Source of the DNA: Euwallacea fornicatus
Taxonomy: Eukaryota; Arthropoda; Insecta; Coleoptera; Curculionidae
Reading direction: 5' to 3'
DNA length: 64,000 bases
Assembly: GCF_040115645.1 (NCBI RefSeq)
Contig: NC_089563.1
Span: 682,001 to 746,000 of the forward strand
Position 1 is the stretch's first letter. Each line of letters begins with the position of its first letter. Shown here one piece after another: positions 22,501 to 34,924 of the stretch. The notes beneath the pieces were generated by a model that searched no databases, had not been told where the DNA came from, and saw nothing but the letters and a program-made list of their open reading frames with translations. Position numbers and translations under genes: made by a program.

Positions 22501-25500
22501 TACGGATATATTATCCCCAATTGACTTAATGCAGTTTCTAACACACACGTTTGTTAGTATCTGTTTTCGCGGCTACTCACTTCATTTATTGTGCCTATTT
22601 TCGTAGGGGGTCGTGAGGAAATCAATTAACGGATGATCACGGAGGGTCCAGAGGGTAGCTCTTAATGGTTGCCGTCATGGCTTTTGCACCTTTCATAATG
22701 CGCCCGCGCACACCTCATTGTTTTTTCGCGAATTTTTGACAGAAAAACAATACTGTTGTGATACCGCAACTTCCATATTCACCAGATATGGTTCTCTGCG
22801 ACACCTTTTTGATCCCGAAAATAAAGAGAAATTTAAAAGATCATCGATTTGCAAGCATGGACGAGATTAAATGCGCGTTGCCGAAACAGCTAAACAGTTT
22901 TCCGAAGCTTGTGTTTCAGAAGTGTTTTTTATCTAACAGGGGCTATTTTGAAGAGAATAAAATTGACGTAGTTGAACAAATCAAATTCTTTCCAAAAATT
23001 CAAAATTCCCGTTTTTTTCTGAACGTACTTCGTATACTAATTGCAATCTTTGCTTCACAGATGTCGAAAATGGAGAGAAGCATTAGGTTTCGTGGGGTCA
23101 CACAGATACGCAAACATTACCCCAGAGCAGTGCAGTAAGAGGATACGAATATGCAGTCTTCATTTTACAAAAGACAGTTTCACATCCAAGTTTGGTAATC
23201 AAATCACCATTTTTGCTGTGCCTTCTTTACATATTTCGCCTGCAGCAGGTAAGTAACTTACTTTCTCTACGAACAGTTAGCTGATAATGAACGAATATTC
23301 AGATTATTGACCAAAGTTAAATAATGGTTATTTAGTGTAATGGGAAGTAATGGAGAATGTGCGGGGTATAGTCTTTACTCCCGTTGGCCATTTTACGTCA
23401 CACTTTTGCCATGGTAGTAAACTCGCCCATTAGACCGCACAAGATCTTGAATTCAGTCGGCACCAGCTGCATCGTTCCTTAATTACAAATTTACTATTAG
23501 AAAAACTTGAGTTTGACATTTCAATTATTTCTCAAGTACAGTATTATTTACGTTTTAATACCCCTTGTTGTAGGTAACGGACAATGGCCGTGAACAAACT
23601 ATAGTAGTATACTTGGTTTTAATGGCCATTATTTGTTCGGGAGACTTTGCTCCATCGTCTGTGGTCCACAACATAAACGTCTCTCTTGGGGACTAATAGG
23701 CTACATAAGAAGTACCTACAATAATACGCTATTCAGGTTAAACAATTATTATAAAGCAATAAGTCTTACATACATGCATTACAACATATTCACGTGAAAA
23801 AATGTAAATAAATGCCTAGTAGAAAGACAAAATATTTACCAAACATTAAACCCTGAATGTATTCAACGTGATAATTGACAACAAACTAATTTTGTCGTGA
23901 GGAGTCACCTCATAAAATTCAAATAGAAGAGCCCATCACAACATTTTTTTCCCGGTGTCGGTAGCACTCTACCAGCACAGTGTAGTTCAGCTACCAGTAT
24001 AGCTACCAGCACCCAGCATCTCAGTTCGCGCTGAATCTTCGCAGTGAAGGGTCGAATATTACGACAGAGTCGGATGTATAAGATTTATTTTATTTGTTTA
24101 AAAGTAAATCGAATTAACGAATTATGAGTGTATCGTTTTGTGTCGCGTTAGGCGACTATAATACTTTCCGCAATTTATCTTGTAACTTCTTTAGATTTCC
24201 TGACGACATCCACAGGTAAATTTTTAAACGTATTCAGTTTCATATGAAATACACCATCCTGGAATAATAATAATTAAGCCTTGCAATTTTGGCAAAATAA
24301 TGCTTCACAATGGAGTATCAAACGGTGAGAGTTACAGTAAACAGGACTTTTCCTGAGGCCGATATTAGTACTTTTCATGTAGAGTTTACCAAAAGGCATT
24401 TCCCAACAGGATAATGCAAGCTCGCACACTGCGAACATTCCTCGAAGGAACCTGGAACAAACACAACTGGAAATACTACCTTGGCCCGCACGATCACCGG
24501 ACCTATCACCTATCGAACATCTTTGGCACTTCGATGAGTCGCGGTCTTTGAAATTTACCGAGGTCTCTTAAACAATTTGGATGACCCACGACACTACCTT
24601 GAGGTAGCATTGAATGAAATGCCTCAGGAGGATATTGATCATTTGTGCACAGAATGGCGCGAAGAGCACGTTATTCACTTTTTAATTAATAAATATTGTT
24701 TTTTTTTTTAACTGAAACCTTAATTATTTGATACACCCTACGAAGCGTTATTTTGCCAAAATTGCAAGACCTAATTATTATTTTTACTGGGAGGAACATT
24801 TCATATGAAAGTGACTGTACATTTCCTTCCAATATTCATTTATGGCATGGTACTTTCAGGGCAAAACTGTGGGTAAAATGATTTGTTTTCGACTGTCGAT
24901 TCTATTAATAAAGCTTCATACAGACTTTGCAGTGTGCTATTGACATGTTTTCGAATGAGCTTCATGGTAAATTAAGAAAATTATTGCAAATCTAATTTTG
25001 AAATCACTGAAGGGTTGCTCTCCGAAACCTGTTATTTTTTTTCATAATATTTTGTATTAAATTTTTGCACATTACACCTATGTTCAACGCGCAGCAATGC
25101 AAGAAATGGCGTTTGATTCATTTATGATTAAAATAACATTAACCCCCTCAGCACAAGTCACATGATGTAGTCAAACTTATTAAACTGGCCAGAAACAAAT
25201 ATTATAGAAACTTATTTAATATTTTTTAATCACAACATACTCAAAATTAAATAAAATTGTATAAAGCTCGTTACTTGAACCAGTTTAATTCACTTATTGG
25301 ACCGATTCTTCGGTTGGGTGTCTCGAGACTTGCTACACAGTGTAAAAGAAACAATAGAAAAGTTACGAAAATAATCTGAATCTCAAATAACCTGAATTAA
25401 CAAAAAACAAATGTTGTAAGTTGTAAAACTACAATATGAAAGTTACAACAAAACACTAATGAATTTAATGCAAAGAGGAAACCTGCAAGAAAAGGTTTTT

Positions 25501-28500
25501 TCCAGGCATTTGGTCTAATGAAAACTACAAGGTCGTACGGCAAGCATCTAGGTCTTATTGTTTGGGGGATGCTTCTAGCTGAAACAGCACGAGAAATTAC
25601 CGGTAAAAAATTCAACGGAGCTCACGTTGGCCAAACCAGGCAAAAGATCGAAGTAATGAATACAAATATGTCAAAAACAATCCAACTGCTTTAACAAACT
25701 AATATAAACATAATAGTGATTTGAGGAAGACAAAAGTTTTAAAAATTAAAAACAATAAAAAACGTGAAATTCAGAAAATGCTCTAGATAAAGGAAAATTA
25801 ATGATGCAGACATTACGATACATTTTTTCCTCATGTTTCTTTTTTAGTATTTAAATTTCTTCCTTTTGCCCTTTTCATTTCTGTAATTTCGCTAATTTAT
25901 CGCTGATAGTGAACTTTTTCAGACTTGCAAAAAAATGCACACCTTTCCACGTTTCTCTATCCTTCCTTAATTGATCCCAAATCTGGATATACCGCAATGG
26001 TTTTGAGTAAGTTTCTGTTTCGTTGCCCAAAGCGTCACAATCCGAGAACCATTTCAGACAATATTATTTGCATTTAATAAAAACTGAAAAACGGCATAAA
26101 ATTATTTATGGTTGATGACAGACTCCTGGGCACCACAGGATCCCATAAAAGAAATGAGGAGTTCGATTTTACCACTACTACATGAACCTTCAGTGGCTTT
26201 GCGCGTGCATGCTTGAGTACGTGTCTGTGTATTTCGTAGTGTTAGTGTCCAAGTAGTGGATTTCTTTAACTCTCGTGCTGGCTAGGGCACTCCTCGATTT
26301 CATTATTCGAAAATTTGTTTATGTGAAGAAATTCTCTATTCAAATCCTTGCGTAGCTTTGATAAATGGTTAAATACGTATATTGTTTATATTACATTTAA
26401 AAGATATTGTATATTGAAATATGTCCGTAAAATTTTTAAAATAGTTTATAGAAATAATCAGTTATGTGGAACTAAAATAATATACTAATTATTAATGAAG
26501 GTTTATTTGTGTATTGGCCTAAATAGTTTTTATTTCTTAATGCCCCAATTTTGGGGAAATAAATCACAACACAAAAGAAGAACAACTTTGGCAAAAAACA
26601 TTAAAATTCCGATACTCGGATGATTTGGTTTTTCCTGCTGTACTGTTGGCGTGTCCTCCTCGCGGCCAGGTTTCGCCCCCAAATATGAACTCCATCCAGA
26701 GTTTCAACCCCATTTTAACACATACCTACCCCTTTAAATATCTGTTATAGTTCTGAATTTAACTTTAGGTGGATTTCAAAATGAAAATATACAACTCGGC
26801 TTTAGTTCTGATAGGGAGCCGTTGTGGTGTTTTGTTTTTCCATCATTTCCATAATTGTTGTCGGAACCACCAAATGATTCAACATTGTTTATATTATTCT
26901 GTTTTAGAAAGCGAAGAAAGTCCAAACGAAAGTATCAGTCAACCCATTGGTAATGTTAAGAAACGAGTTGATGCTGAAGTGCAAACCGATGCTTCGACCC
27001 AAGCCGAAGACAATACTGCAACAGAATATGCAATCCTAACGGGTAAAACTATTTAATAGAATAAATTTATGTACCTCCCTTCGGCAGCTACCAGTGGGGT
27101 AACTCTCTCCGAGCCCGTCCCGCAAGAGAGACTATGAATAATGAAAGGGTTAACAAATTATGAATTTTCATCATTAATTCATTCTTCGTTAATCTGACTG
27201 CACGCTATGGTTGTGAAATAAGATGAACATAATGTTTTAATTCGGAAATGCTCGTAGAGCGGCTCTTGATAATACCATAAATCAATTAACGTATCCCGTA
27301 AAAAATAGTAGGAAAGTGTAGGGTTTTGTACGGAACTTAATGAAAGTCTAAAGTTCCCTAAAGCCAGAAAAGAGTGGTGAGCATACGGGATGTTCTGCAA
27401 TTACGGAGCAATATTTTAACAGCGTATTAGTGCTAAAAAATATGACCAAAGGTTCATAACAAAATTTGTTAGAAAATGCTTGCTGATATTAAACAATTAA
27501 CATTTTACCCAAATTGACCTAAGTGTTTAAAAAGAAATAGCAAAAACCGATTTTCTTGAACGTTGGCATCCTGTATCTCGAAAATGAAAATTATCCGGAT
27601 ATGTCCGGAAGAACTTTTTTGCTTGTTTTGACACGAGGAACAATCCTTTCAAATTGCGCAGCATTTAGGAAACACCCCGTAAAATAGTTTAAATCTGTAG
27701 ATACATATTTTGCTCTTCTTGGCATCCTGTATCCTGGTAACGATATATTTGACGTATTTTAGTCCGACGTAAACCACGTGGTTAAAACATTAGCCCCGAG
27801 GCGCGGAACTCCTACATGGGTATATTATGTGAAGCTCTATATATTTCCGAATGAAAATTTATGATATATAATTATTTATAAACCGCAATAAGTGATTAGA
27901 AGGCGATTTCCTCGAGTATTTGACCGAGTGGGTGGTGATTTCTTTATATCATAATTTGGATTATTGACTGTTTGAAAAACGCGTTGATTTGTTTAAATTT
28001 TAAACTTCACGATTAACTTGGGAGCAAATAATACCTGAATAAGTCTTTCTTTCGACCTGCGCAGCCTCTTTCTGCACCCTTCATAAAACCATCGGCAACT
28101 TGCGAAGGGCCGGAAGATCATCCTTTCAAATTCCGAGAAGAAACGATCGATACGGCCCTTAACGCACGGTGGTTCTCCTAAACCAGACTTGAATAACGGG
28201 CATTTTGCGAATATTGGAACAGCCCATGGTATCGACCCTATGCGCGAAGGCCCTTGCAGGTCCGATCGATAGTATAAACGCGCCCTACGATTGGTCGTCT
28301 AAAATCAATGGGCCGATGATATCGATTGGGTGGCAAAAGCTGCTCTGGAAGACTGTTTCTGCATCGCATTCGGTGAAATCCACAAGTTAGTGGTGTTGTT
28401 GTTATTGCCAGGTGTTTTGAATAAGGAAGTTCGTTTTTAATTGGGAATGAAAATTTGATTTTTGGCTGCAGGTAAGTTCAAAGGAGTTACGTTGCTCTAG

Positions 28501-29071
28501 AGATTCGTTTGTTTGTGCAGTTGAAGTTACAGGGTGTTTGCACTGCTCGTTTGGAACTATAAACTGATAAGGTAATTTCGTGATAAGGCGGAATAATTTA
28601 TGACACAACACAGGTACATGATTTCATTGAGATAATGTGGAGAGAAAAAATAGCTGTACGAATCGTTCGATAATCTCGATGTGCAGCTTGATATTTTGTA
28701 TTTTACGCAATCAGTCGTATCGGCGAATCGATTTAATTTGAGAGTCGGGCCTATTCCTCGGCTTGAAACCTTCCATGGGTTCCTTTGAAAAGTGCATTGT
28801 TTTCCATCGACCTTCGAGGCATTTTTTCAATTTCTTTTCCATTTTGGATCAACTTTTTTCAACTTATTTAGGTGATATTCCAGAAAAAGAAAACATAGGC
28901 GGTGAACTTAGCACACTCAAACGAACATTGCCATGCATTCTTTCTAAGGAAGCGATCAATAAAATCATCAAATCACGTTCAGTAAAAATACTAGAATTGA
29001 ATGTAGAAATAATTAACTTCATTGAAAAATATGCACATCTGGCAACAGCGTTTCAAATTCTCAACTTCTAA
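19246..29071 (+). CDS. THAP-domain zinc-finger protein
   Basis: Four exons (19246-19331, 23061-23248, 26908-27042, 28872-29071) with GT-AG sites and matching phases (2, 1, 1) give a complete 202-residue protein. Residues 1-86 are a THAP DNA-binding domain of the C2CH type: ligands C5, C10, C60 and H63 (ICSLHF), invariant W33, and an AVPSLH box at 81-86 equivalent to AVPTIF. The middle is acidic/polar (AEVQTDASTQAED). The C-terminal exon is helical (KSRSVKILELNVEIINFIEK), possibly for dimerisation. THAP proteins are nuclear, sequence-specific regulators, often domesticated from P-element transposases; no transposase core is present here. The start follows from the MPVYCSVDSC context. The gene lies inside an intron of the minus-strand GPCR, and its own introns hold several transposons. 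AATAAA follows at 29198. Confidence 0.88.
20440..20660 (-). pseudogene. Remnant of mariner/IS630-type transposase C-terminus
   Basis: The minus-strand translation shows a decayed PxLTxF...FL.G..K.VF segment, then in a shifted frame SFVCEMLVKAEQDSIARIT. The layout resembles the region just after the last catalytic Asp in mariner-like transposases (SPDLTPLDFFLWG...VY..P). It has a stop and a frameshift. Located in intron 1 of the THAP gene. Confidence 0.5.
21057..22448 (-). mobile_element. Tc1-like transposon, copy A (inactive)
   Basis: 1392 bp flanked by TA (21055-21056, 22449-22450). The TIRs start CTGAGTGACGTAGAAAAGAG and, at the right end, CTGCGTGAGATAGAAAAGAG, and continue with TTTATTTAAATAATTTTTG. 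The transposase reads on the minus strand: an N-terminal HTH near 22170-21980 (EFERGRI-like), and near the other end SISRSLTDWTC, a corrupted SPDLSPIE block. Stops and frameshifts throughout. The same family as the element at 40649-42069, in the opposite orientation. Lies in THAP intron 1. Confidence 0.8.
22690..22985 (+). pseudogene. Mariner transposase C-terminal fragment
   Basis: The open stretch reads VIPQLPYSPDMVLCDTFLIP, then KIKRNLKDHRFASMDEIK and ends GYFEENKIDV. This is the standard mariner C-terminus (third Asp in PCDFFLFPKLK; KGRRF; GDYFEGDKI). The preceding NAPAHTS-like segment is in another frame. Only the last third of the transposase is present, with no TIRs seen. It ends about 75 bases before THAP exon 2. 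Confidence 0.75.
24124..24215 (+). pseudogene. Degenerate duplicate of the THAP first exon
   Basis: An ATG-initiated 92-base segment encodes MSVSFCVALGDY..., then NFFRFPDDIHR, and ends at a GTAAAT donor in phase 2. The true THAP exon 1 (19246-19331) has the same size, phase and layout. It has a Cys near residue 5 and a [FR]FPDD-type block, but the second zinc-ligand Cys is missing. It lies downstream of THAP exon 2, and its phase does not fit exon 3. No second THAP exon 2 was found after it. It is either a relic of a tandem duplication or the first exon of a second, undetected THAP gene. Confidence 0.5.
24235..24817 (+). mobile_element. Internally deleted Tc1-like element
   Basis: About 583 bp with TIRs of about 80 bp (TTTCATATGAAAT..., CTTGCAATTTTGGCAAAATAA on both ends). 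TA follows the right end. The interior keeps only the transposase end: FQQDNASSHTANIPRRNLEQ and then PWPARSPDLSPIEHLW, with second Asp and final Glu of the DD34E triad. The N-terminal half is deleted, so it can only be a non-autonomous derivative. Confidence 0.8.
24818..26907. other. THAP intron 2, remainder: no feature recognised
   Basis: AT-rich intronic DNA. Short open frames (25397-25615 minus; 26769 onward before the exon) show no recognisable protein. Confidence 0.6.
27043..28871. other. THAP intron 3, with a GC-richer block
   Basis: Mostly featureless. A GC-richer block at about 28040-28390 stands out in composition but has no recognised product. TTGGCATCCTGTATC occurs twice (near 27563 and 27719), and an isolated ACAGGGTG end lies near 28547; these may be transposon remnants. 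Confidence 0.45.
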
Positions 29072-29197
29072 TTCGCCACTGCAAATCTTTTGCACAAATT
29101 AGAACTTTTTTGTAAAGAAAACTAAATTATAAACGCTTCTGATTAACAAATTAACACTTTCAATATTGAGTTTTATTGATTTTCAATGACCGCTGAT

Positions 29198-29203
29198 AAT
29201 AAA
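29198..29203 (+). promoter_or_regulatory. Poly(A) signal AATAAA for THAP gene
   Basis: A canonical AATAAA 127 bases after the THAP stop codon, the first on the plus strand after it. Confidence 0.55.
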
Positions 29204-29433
29204 GAATGTTTTTACTATCCACGTTCCTAAACGTAAGTTGAAAAGTTTTCTAGTTATTTAAGGCTTTAAAATTGAAAATGTTTTCGCATTTTCTGGTTTT
29301 TTGGATGGAAGCCACCATTTTAATGTAGCAAATTATGTTTTATTGAATATCCATATCCTACTGATGAAAGGGATTCAATAACCAAATTTCTAAACTTAAT
29401 CAATATCCAATTTTAATAGGGTATACTATTATA

Positions 29434-30559
29434 CAAGGTGTCCTGACTTTTATAGCAGGATTTTAACCGCGAATTTTATGCATAAAAATAATATTGGTTT
29501 GCCATATAAAGTACATATATTCGAGAAATGCTTTATTATATATATATAGAAAATACAGGATGTTAAACTTATATATTTTTCCAAATTATCTTTTATATTA
29601 TAGATCTCACCGTTTTTGAGATATTTAGTTCAAATTTTGAGTAGACGTTATGTTTTAGTGTCTGCTTGATTGGATAATACTAGATAATCGTGATCATTTA
29701 CAGGACGATTTTTCTTGAGACTATGATCCATTTTAGAAGTTTAAATTGTCTGTTCAGTTTAGAAATATTTATGAGTTTTGGTAATTTTAGTGTGGCACTT
29801 GTGTTTCAGTTATTTAAAAAATAGTGAAGTAGTGCATGTTACTTTTTTCATCGAGCAGATTTGGCTGGTTTCCGATATTCCATCGACACTACAATTTCTG
29901 ACACGCTACTATGATGTAAACTGGAGCAAGGATTTATTTACTGACGATCTAAGAGTGAAGTAGATTTTTAACAGCAAAGAAATAAAATTAAATACACAAG
30001 ACAACAATCATTTCAAATACAAAGTAAACTGAAAAGTGATAACAAAATAATTGAATCAATATCAAATAACTATTATTACAAAAATCGTTCGAAATGATTG
30101 CCGTTACATTCTATACATAAATTAGAATGTCGCCATAAAGACTGCAGAACATCTTTCATATAAGTTCTTCAGAGTTTACAGAAGTAGAGTGCACATTTTT
30201 TGTCATAAATCACCAAACATAAAAATCTAGAGGCATTAGATCGGTCGATCGAGGAGGCCAGGTAATTAGTCCTCTACAACCCATCTTTGTGGATAGTTTG
30301 CATTTAGCCAGTTCGTCCCCACCAGGGATTAATGTGAGGACATCCGACTTTATGCTATTAATTTATGCTCAAAATGCGAGCTAAATATCTCAAAGACTAT
30401 GGGAGCTATAAAAGATCATGTGAACAAAATATAAAACTCTAACACTCTGTATTTCGCCAACAAAACATTTCTCGAATATAGTTTTTATCCCAAATGAATA
30501 TTATTTTTATGCGTAAAATACCTGATTAAAATCCTGCTACAAAAAACCCGGACACCCTG
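29434..30559 (-). mobile_element. Mariner-like element with about 200-bp TIRs, decayed
   Basis: 1126 bp flanked by TA. The termini are CAAGGTGTCCTGACTTTTAT and, at the right end, CAGGGTGTCCGGGTTTTTTG. The similarity (TAGCAGGATTTTAA, GCATAAAAATAATATT, ATATTCGAGAAATG, TTTGAGATATTTAG) continues for about 200 bp inward. On the minus strand, near 30290-30220, WPPRSTDLMPLDFYVW marks the end of the catalytic domain. The rest is short and full of stops. It sits between the THAP and BTB genes. Confidence 0.75.
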
Positions 30560-31421
30560 TATAATAAGTGAAGTAATAGTCAACTGCCTCGTCTATTTCA
30601 ATAGGTAGTTTTTAGGTAGATAAATCTAGTTTTGAAGAAGAAACTTTTTTTGAGTTGCTTTCGCACGACGAGTCGTTTTCGGGTGTAAAAATAGAAACTG
30701 CTTGCACGCCGCGAATTGGCCCTAAATGAATTGTTACTTAAATTAGCAATTTAGATTATTTATTAAGGAAATAAAAATAAATAATAAGTTATAGTTTTTA
30801 CATCCTCGTGTGGGTATATACGTTTGAAAAAATTTAGAAAAAATAACAATCTAGTGAAAATTTACAATATACTTTGCCTGAGACTTCTCCCTAAATTCGT
30901 CAATTTCAAAGAAGCCCTAAGCCCTAGCACAAGTTACAGAGAAATCATAGAGTTAATTTTTTATTTTCGAAATAAGTAGCCTCAAGGTAAACCCTAACTT
31001 AAACGAATCAAAACTGATTTCCAGCAAGTAAAACGTGTCCTCTCTCGCTTTAAATTTAAAAACTGAAACTAACTAATTAAATCGTGTATCATACGACAAC
31101 TTCTGATACTCAATGAAAAACTGTGAATAGAAGAAAATTCGAATGCACGGATTCCAACTCAATATTGTATGCAGTCATATCTTCCCATAGAATCGTTTTA
31201 TCTTCAATTATATATAAAACTATTATCGGAAATTCCCATCACCTGAACCCACGCCGTACGTCAAGATTTGAAATTGGGTATCCAATTATTTAATTTAAGC
31301 TGATATTATGTTTATTTAAATATGTCAATCGTCTTTAAGGCCCCGCAAATCAGAAAGGAAAAATTAACAAGTATATTTTAAGCTGTTAACTCTCGGATTA
31401 GGGATCAAAGTTGAATCAAAC
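30560..31421. other. Upstream region of the BTB gene
   Basis: No coding sequence. A TATA-like TATATAAAA occurs at 31210-31218, about 200 bases before the ATG; whether it is the promoter is uncertain. A Kozak-like CAAACATGG surrounds the start. Confidence 0.4.
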
Positions 31422-34400
31422 ATGGAGACATCAGCAGAAATATGCGAAAACTACCAACTAAAATGGAGCTCCTACAACACATACATCCACTCCTGCATCG
31501 CATCTTCCCTTTTTGCGGAAGATTCCTTCGCAGATGTAGCCTTAGTGACCATGGACGGGCACAAAATCATGGCCCACCGATTCGTTTTGGCCTATTCCAG
31601 CCAGTACCTCAACAAAGCCTTGAAGTTCCAACCGAAAGTTACCACTACCCTACCACTTATGATCGTTCTTCCACAGGGTAACATTTACTTATTGTTGCAA
31701 TCTGTTAACTAATATTGATTAATAACAGGTATAACTTACAAAGCTCTAAAGATTTTGGTTAAGTACATGTACAGCGGAGAGGCCACAGTTCCCAAGGACA
31801 TCTTGAATTCAGTACTTAAAGCCGGAGACTTACTTAAGATCAAAGGGCTCTACCGGGAACCGGTAGACGAAGACCCGAACTCCAAAACTAATAAGAACCA
31901 ACTATCGAATTCCGAATTTCTCAGTAAAGACCCGAAAGTCCCGGAAAATTCCCCAGTGATCAGCAAAAATCCCCCACCGTTAGTAGCAGCAAGGTATTTA
32001 AATTGTGAGTATTACTGGTGTCAATTAAAACCTAATCAGCAACATTGTAGCTCAGTGGCTCAGAAGATTATCCAGTCTCAGAGCGAGGCAACTAAGTCGA
32101 AGGAAATTCAGAGGGTGCAGAAAGCTCTCCAGGCGAAAGTGCAGCAGAAGGTTCAAGATAAGGTAGTTGTGGCAGGTGCTTCGGTTAAGCAATACGGAGG
32201 GCCTCGAGTGTTAAACTTTAGCATGTCTAATTTTAATGGAATCGAGAAGGAGAATGCATCGACTAAAAAAGCAATAATTCTTAATCAGAAGGTAAAGGTA
32301 AAATTTAGAAGTAAGTTGTCCATATCTAACTCCGTTCTCTGTAGGTCTCACAGCAGGACAAACCCCATACAATTACATCAGCCGACGCAGAATCCCAAAA
32401 CTCTTCCGATAGTACCACCTTGACCATCAAGACTGAGAATGGAAAAAGTGACAATATGTCGTATTTGGTGATTAAAGACGAACCGGTCGAATGGACTGAA
32501 AACGAGATGGAGATCGTGGAAGAAAAGGAAGTTTTTCCTGAGGATTCTGTAAAAACTGAAAGCTACGACTCTACATCTAACGAGGGTAAGGGTAAGCATT
32601 CCTGGAGTCACTAACCAACAACATTAAATCAGGTCGAGAGTGGCGAGACATAATTCGTAATTCTCTTAATTAACTGAGATAATCCTCTTATTCCGGAACC
32701 AGCACTGGGTTCCTTAATCAAATAATACATAAAACTTTATGCCTTTTTTAGTTAATAACAGTGCGTTAAGTGCATGCATACATAGTTGTAAGGAAGATAA
32801 TCGGTATCGGCGATTTTCAGTTAGTTGAACAGTGGATTTTTTGTATAATTATAAAGTTAACCGGTGGTACTTTGCAACTACATAAGGACGGGTAATTTCT
32901 TAAATTATGGCTCTATATAGGGGCTTAAACGTAGTTTATATGCTCGCACTCATAACAATTTATGCATTTATTAGAGCGTTGCCTGTATAAATTATATTAA
33001 GGTAGGTATGAAAAAAGAGGTTTTAAAGTGTTAGTATGCAAATACTACGCAAACGCTGATAGGAGGGGAATAATAGTTATGCATATGTGATGATATTTGA
33101 GATAGTTCAGCATAAAGGAAAAGATGAAATGAAGATAATTTTAAATATTTTATTGATAATTAATTAATTTAATAATATAATATTATATATATATATATAT
33201 AATTATTGACAAAACTGCGAATGCCCAACTAAAATTGCAAGTGGGCACCTTATTTCGATCGCAGAATAGGTTGCTCCTCTTTTTAATACTACAATTCGCG
33301 CTCTTATAAATAAATAATTGCAATTTGTGAAATTTCCTTGGCATTGTTCTTTTACCTTTGGTTTATAAGAATTTTCCAAATTTCTTGAGGAGTTACATTC
33401 TTTTAGGCCGTCTTACAATAACAGACGTTTTATTACCTTATAGAGATCATTAGTAATCTTAGACATTTTTGGAACTCGGTACTGGAACTTACAACTTTGG
33501 GAGTCCTTAGTGATATTTTGTCTTTTTTTAATGCTTCACGAGATTTGTTTTAATCATAACAAGACTGGGAATTTCAGAGACTTTTCAATGTATTTTTTAT
33601 GTTTATTTTCAAAAAAATGGGAATTGTGCTGCAGTTTGAGGAGACTTTTGAAACCACAGTTTCTGACAAAGTTTACATATATTTGATAAATAATTTTTGT
33701 CAGTCTCCTAAAAATTTCATCTAAATACAGAGATCGGTTGACAGTACACACCATGTCGGATTTTCTTTTATTTGTATTTAACAAAAAAATTTTATTATTG
33801 GTAAAAGTTTGTGCGTCCCTGCAAATACAAATCGCAGTTTACAAAATTTGCATATTTCATTTCATATTGGAGAGATTCCAAAATTACGAAAATGGCTCAT
33901 GAGTAAAGTACCTTTATTTTTAATTTTAGAGGAAACATGTATTATGAAAATTGCTTAGAATTAAAAGATAAGTTCAACAATGAAGTTTCCAGTTTCCATG
34001 TCATAAAACGCTTTTTCCGATTTTTTGGTGATTTGCCCGGTATATGAAATAAAATCAATTTATTTGATATGTCAGATTCGTTTCAAAGAGGATTAAAAAA
34101 CAAATAATATTATTGGTACTTTCAATTCTAAACAATATTCTCATAATACATGTTTTCTCTAAATTTTACTAAGAATAAAATTTCCTGGTAAATTTAAACA
34201 AAAAAATTCCTATATGGTGCGTACTTTGAGTCGGTCACTGTATTTTAGAATTATTACAAAATTTTCGGTAAATATGCCTACTAGTCAGAACACGGGAGAG
34301 AAAATGATTTCTGACTGATTTTTCATTACCTACGTGTTTGATTTAACAACTTTTCTTCTTTAGTAGATGTACACATTTATTAAATTCCCTCCCTAATTAT

Positions 34401-34924
34401 TAATTTGGTTTTCTTAGGATCAAATACCGAAATATACACACCCTTAACATGCGAACTGTGCACAGAGACCTTTACAATACCAGCGGATTGGGTAAAACAT
34501 GTTCAAACCCACACAGACATGTTGCCAGCAAAGAGACGGAGGAGAGATAGTCCTGATGTAAGTACGGTGTCATTTATTACGATTCAAATCATTGTAACTT
34601 TGCATAATATTTCTTATTTATGTCTAGCAGTCATTATTGATAGCCCTAGCAGCGTTTTCTATTGTAATGGGTTGTCGGTGGTTGTTATTTATCTTAGTTG
34701 AAGGATTTTCTTTATTTCAGGAAGAAGACGAGAATGCCAGTTACCCCGAGCTTCAATGCGATCTCTGCGATAAGTCCTTTTCCACCCCTGCTGAGTGGGT
34801 TAGACATATTCAAGACACTCATACCGAGTTCGAACTGAGTCTTTCGAATAGAAAAAATCAGACGGAAAAATCTGAAGGCAAAAATAAGGGGAGAAAGAAA
34901 TACAAATTTGTGGTGAAAAACTAA
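31422..34924 (+). CDS. BTB/POZ protein with two C2H2 zinc fingers
   Basis: Five exons: 31422-31677, 31729-32291, 32345-32585, 34418-34557 and 34721-34924. Phases are 1, 0, 1, 0 and introns include 51 and 53 bases. They give 467 residues. An N-terminal BTB domain of the insect TTK type (YQLKWSSYN..., then ADVALVTMDGHKIMAHRFVL, then YKALKILVKYMYSGE) mediates dimerisation. A Gln/Lys-rich linker follows. Then come an acidic segment with three SUMO-consensus sites (IKTE, IKDE, VKTE) and two fingers: CELC-x12-HVQTH (365-385) and CDLC-x12-HIQDTH (from 413). The tail is basic. This is a likely nuclear transcriptional regulator; I do not recognise the orthologue. The third exon has two in-phase donors (after 32585 or 32591), changing two residues. 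Introns 3 and 4 could hide alternative finger exons, as in other insect BTB genes. Nested in the GPCR intron, opposite strand. Confidence 0.9.
32586..34417. other. BTB gene intron 3
   Basis: 1.8 kb with no recognised exon. It includes a TA microsatellite at about 33184-33202. A minus-strand open frame at 33554-33784 shows no recognisable protein. Confidence 0.6.
33184..33202. repeat. (TA)n microsatellite
   Basis: Nineteen bases of alternating T and A in an AT-rich context. Confidence 0.9.

Noticed and set aside
32311..32344. Strong-looking donor GTAAGT at 32311 in the BTB gene
   Set aside because: It leaves phase 1, while the next exon (32345) requires phase 0. The weaker donor at 32292 fits. 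The implied 34-base intron would also be very short.
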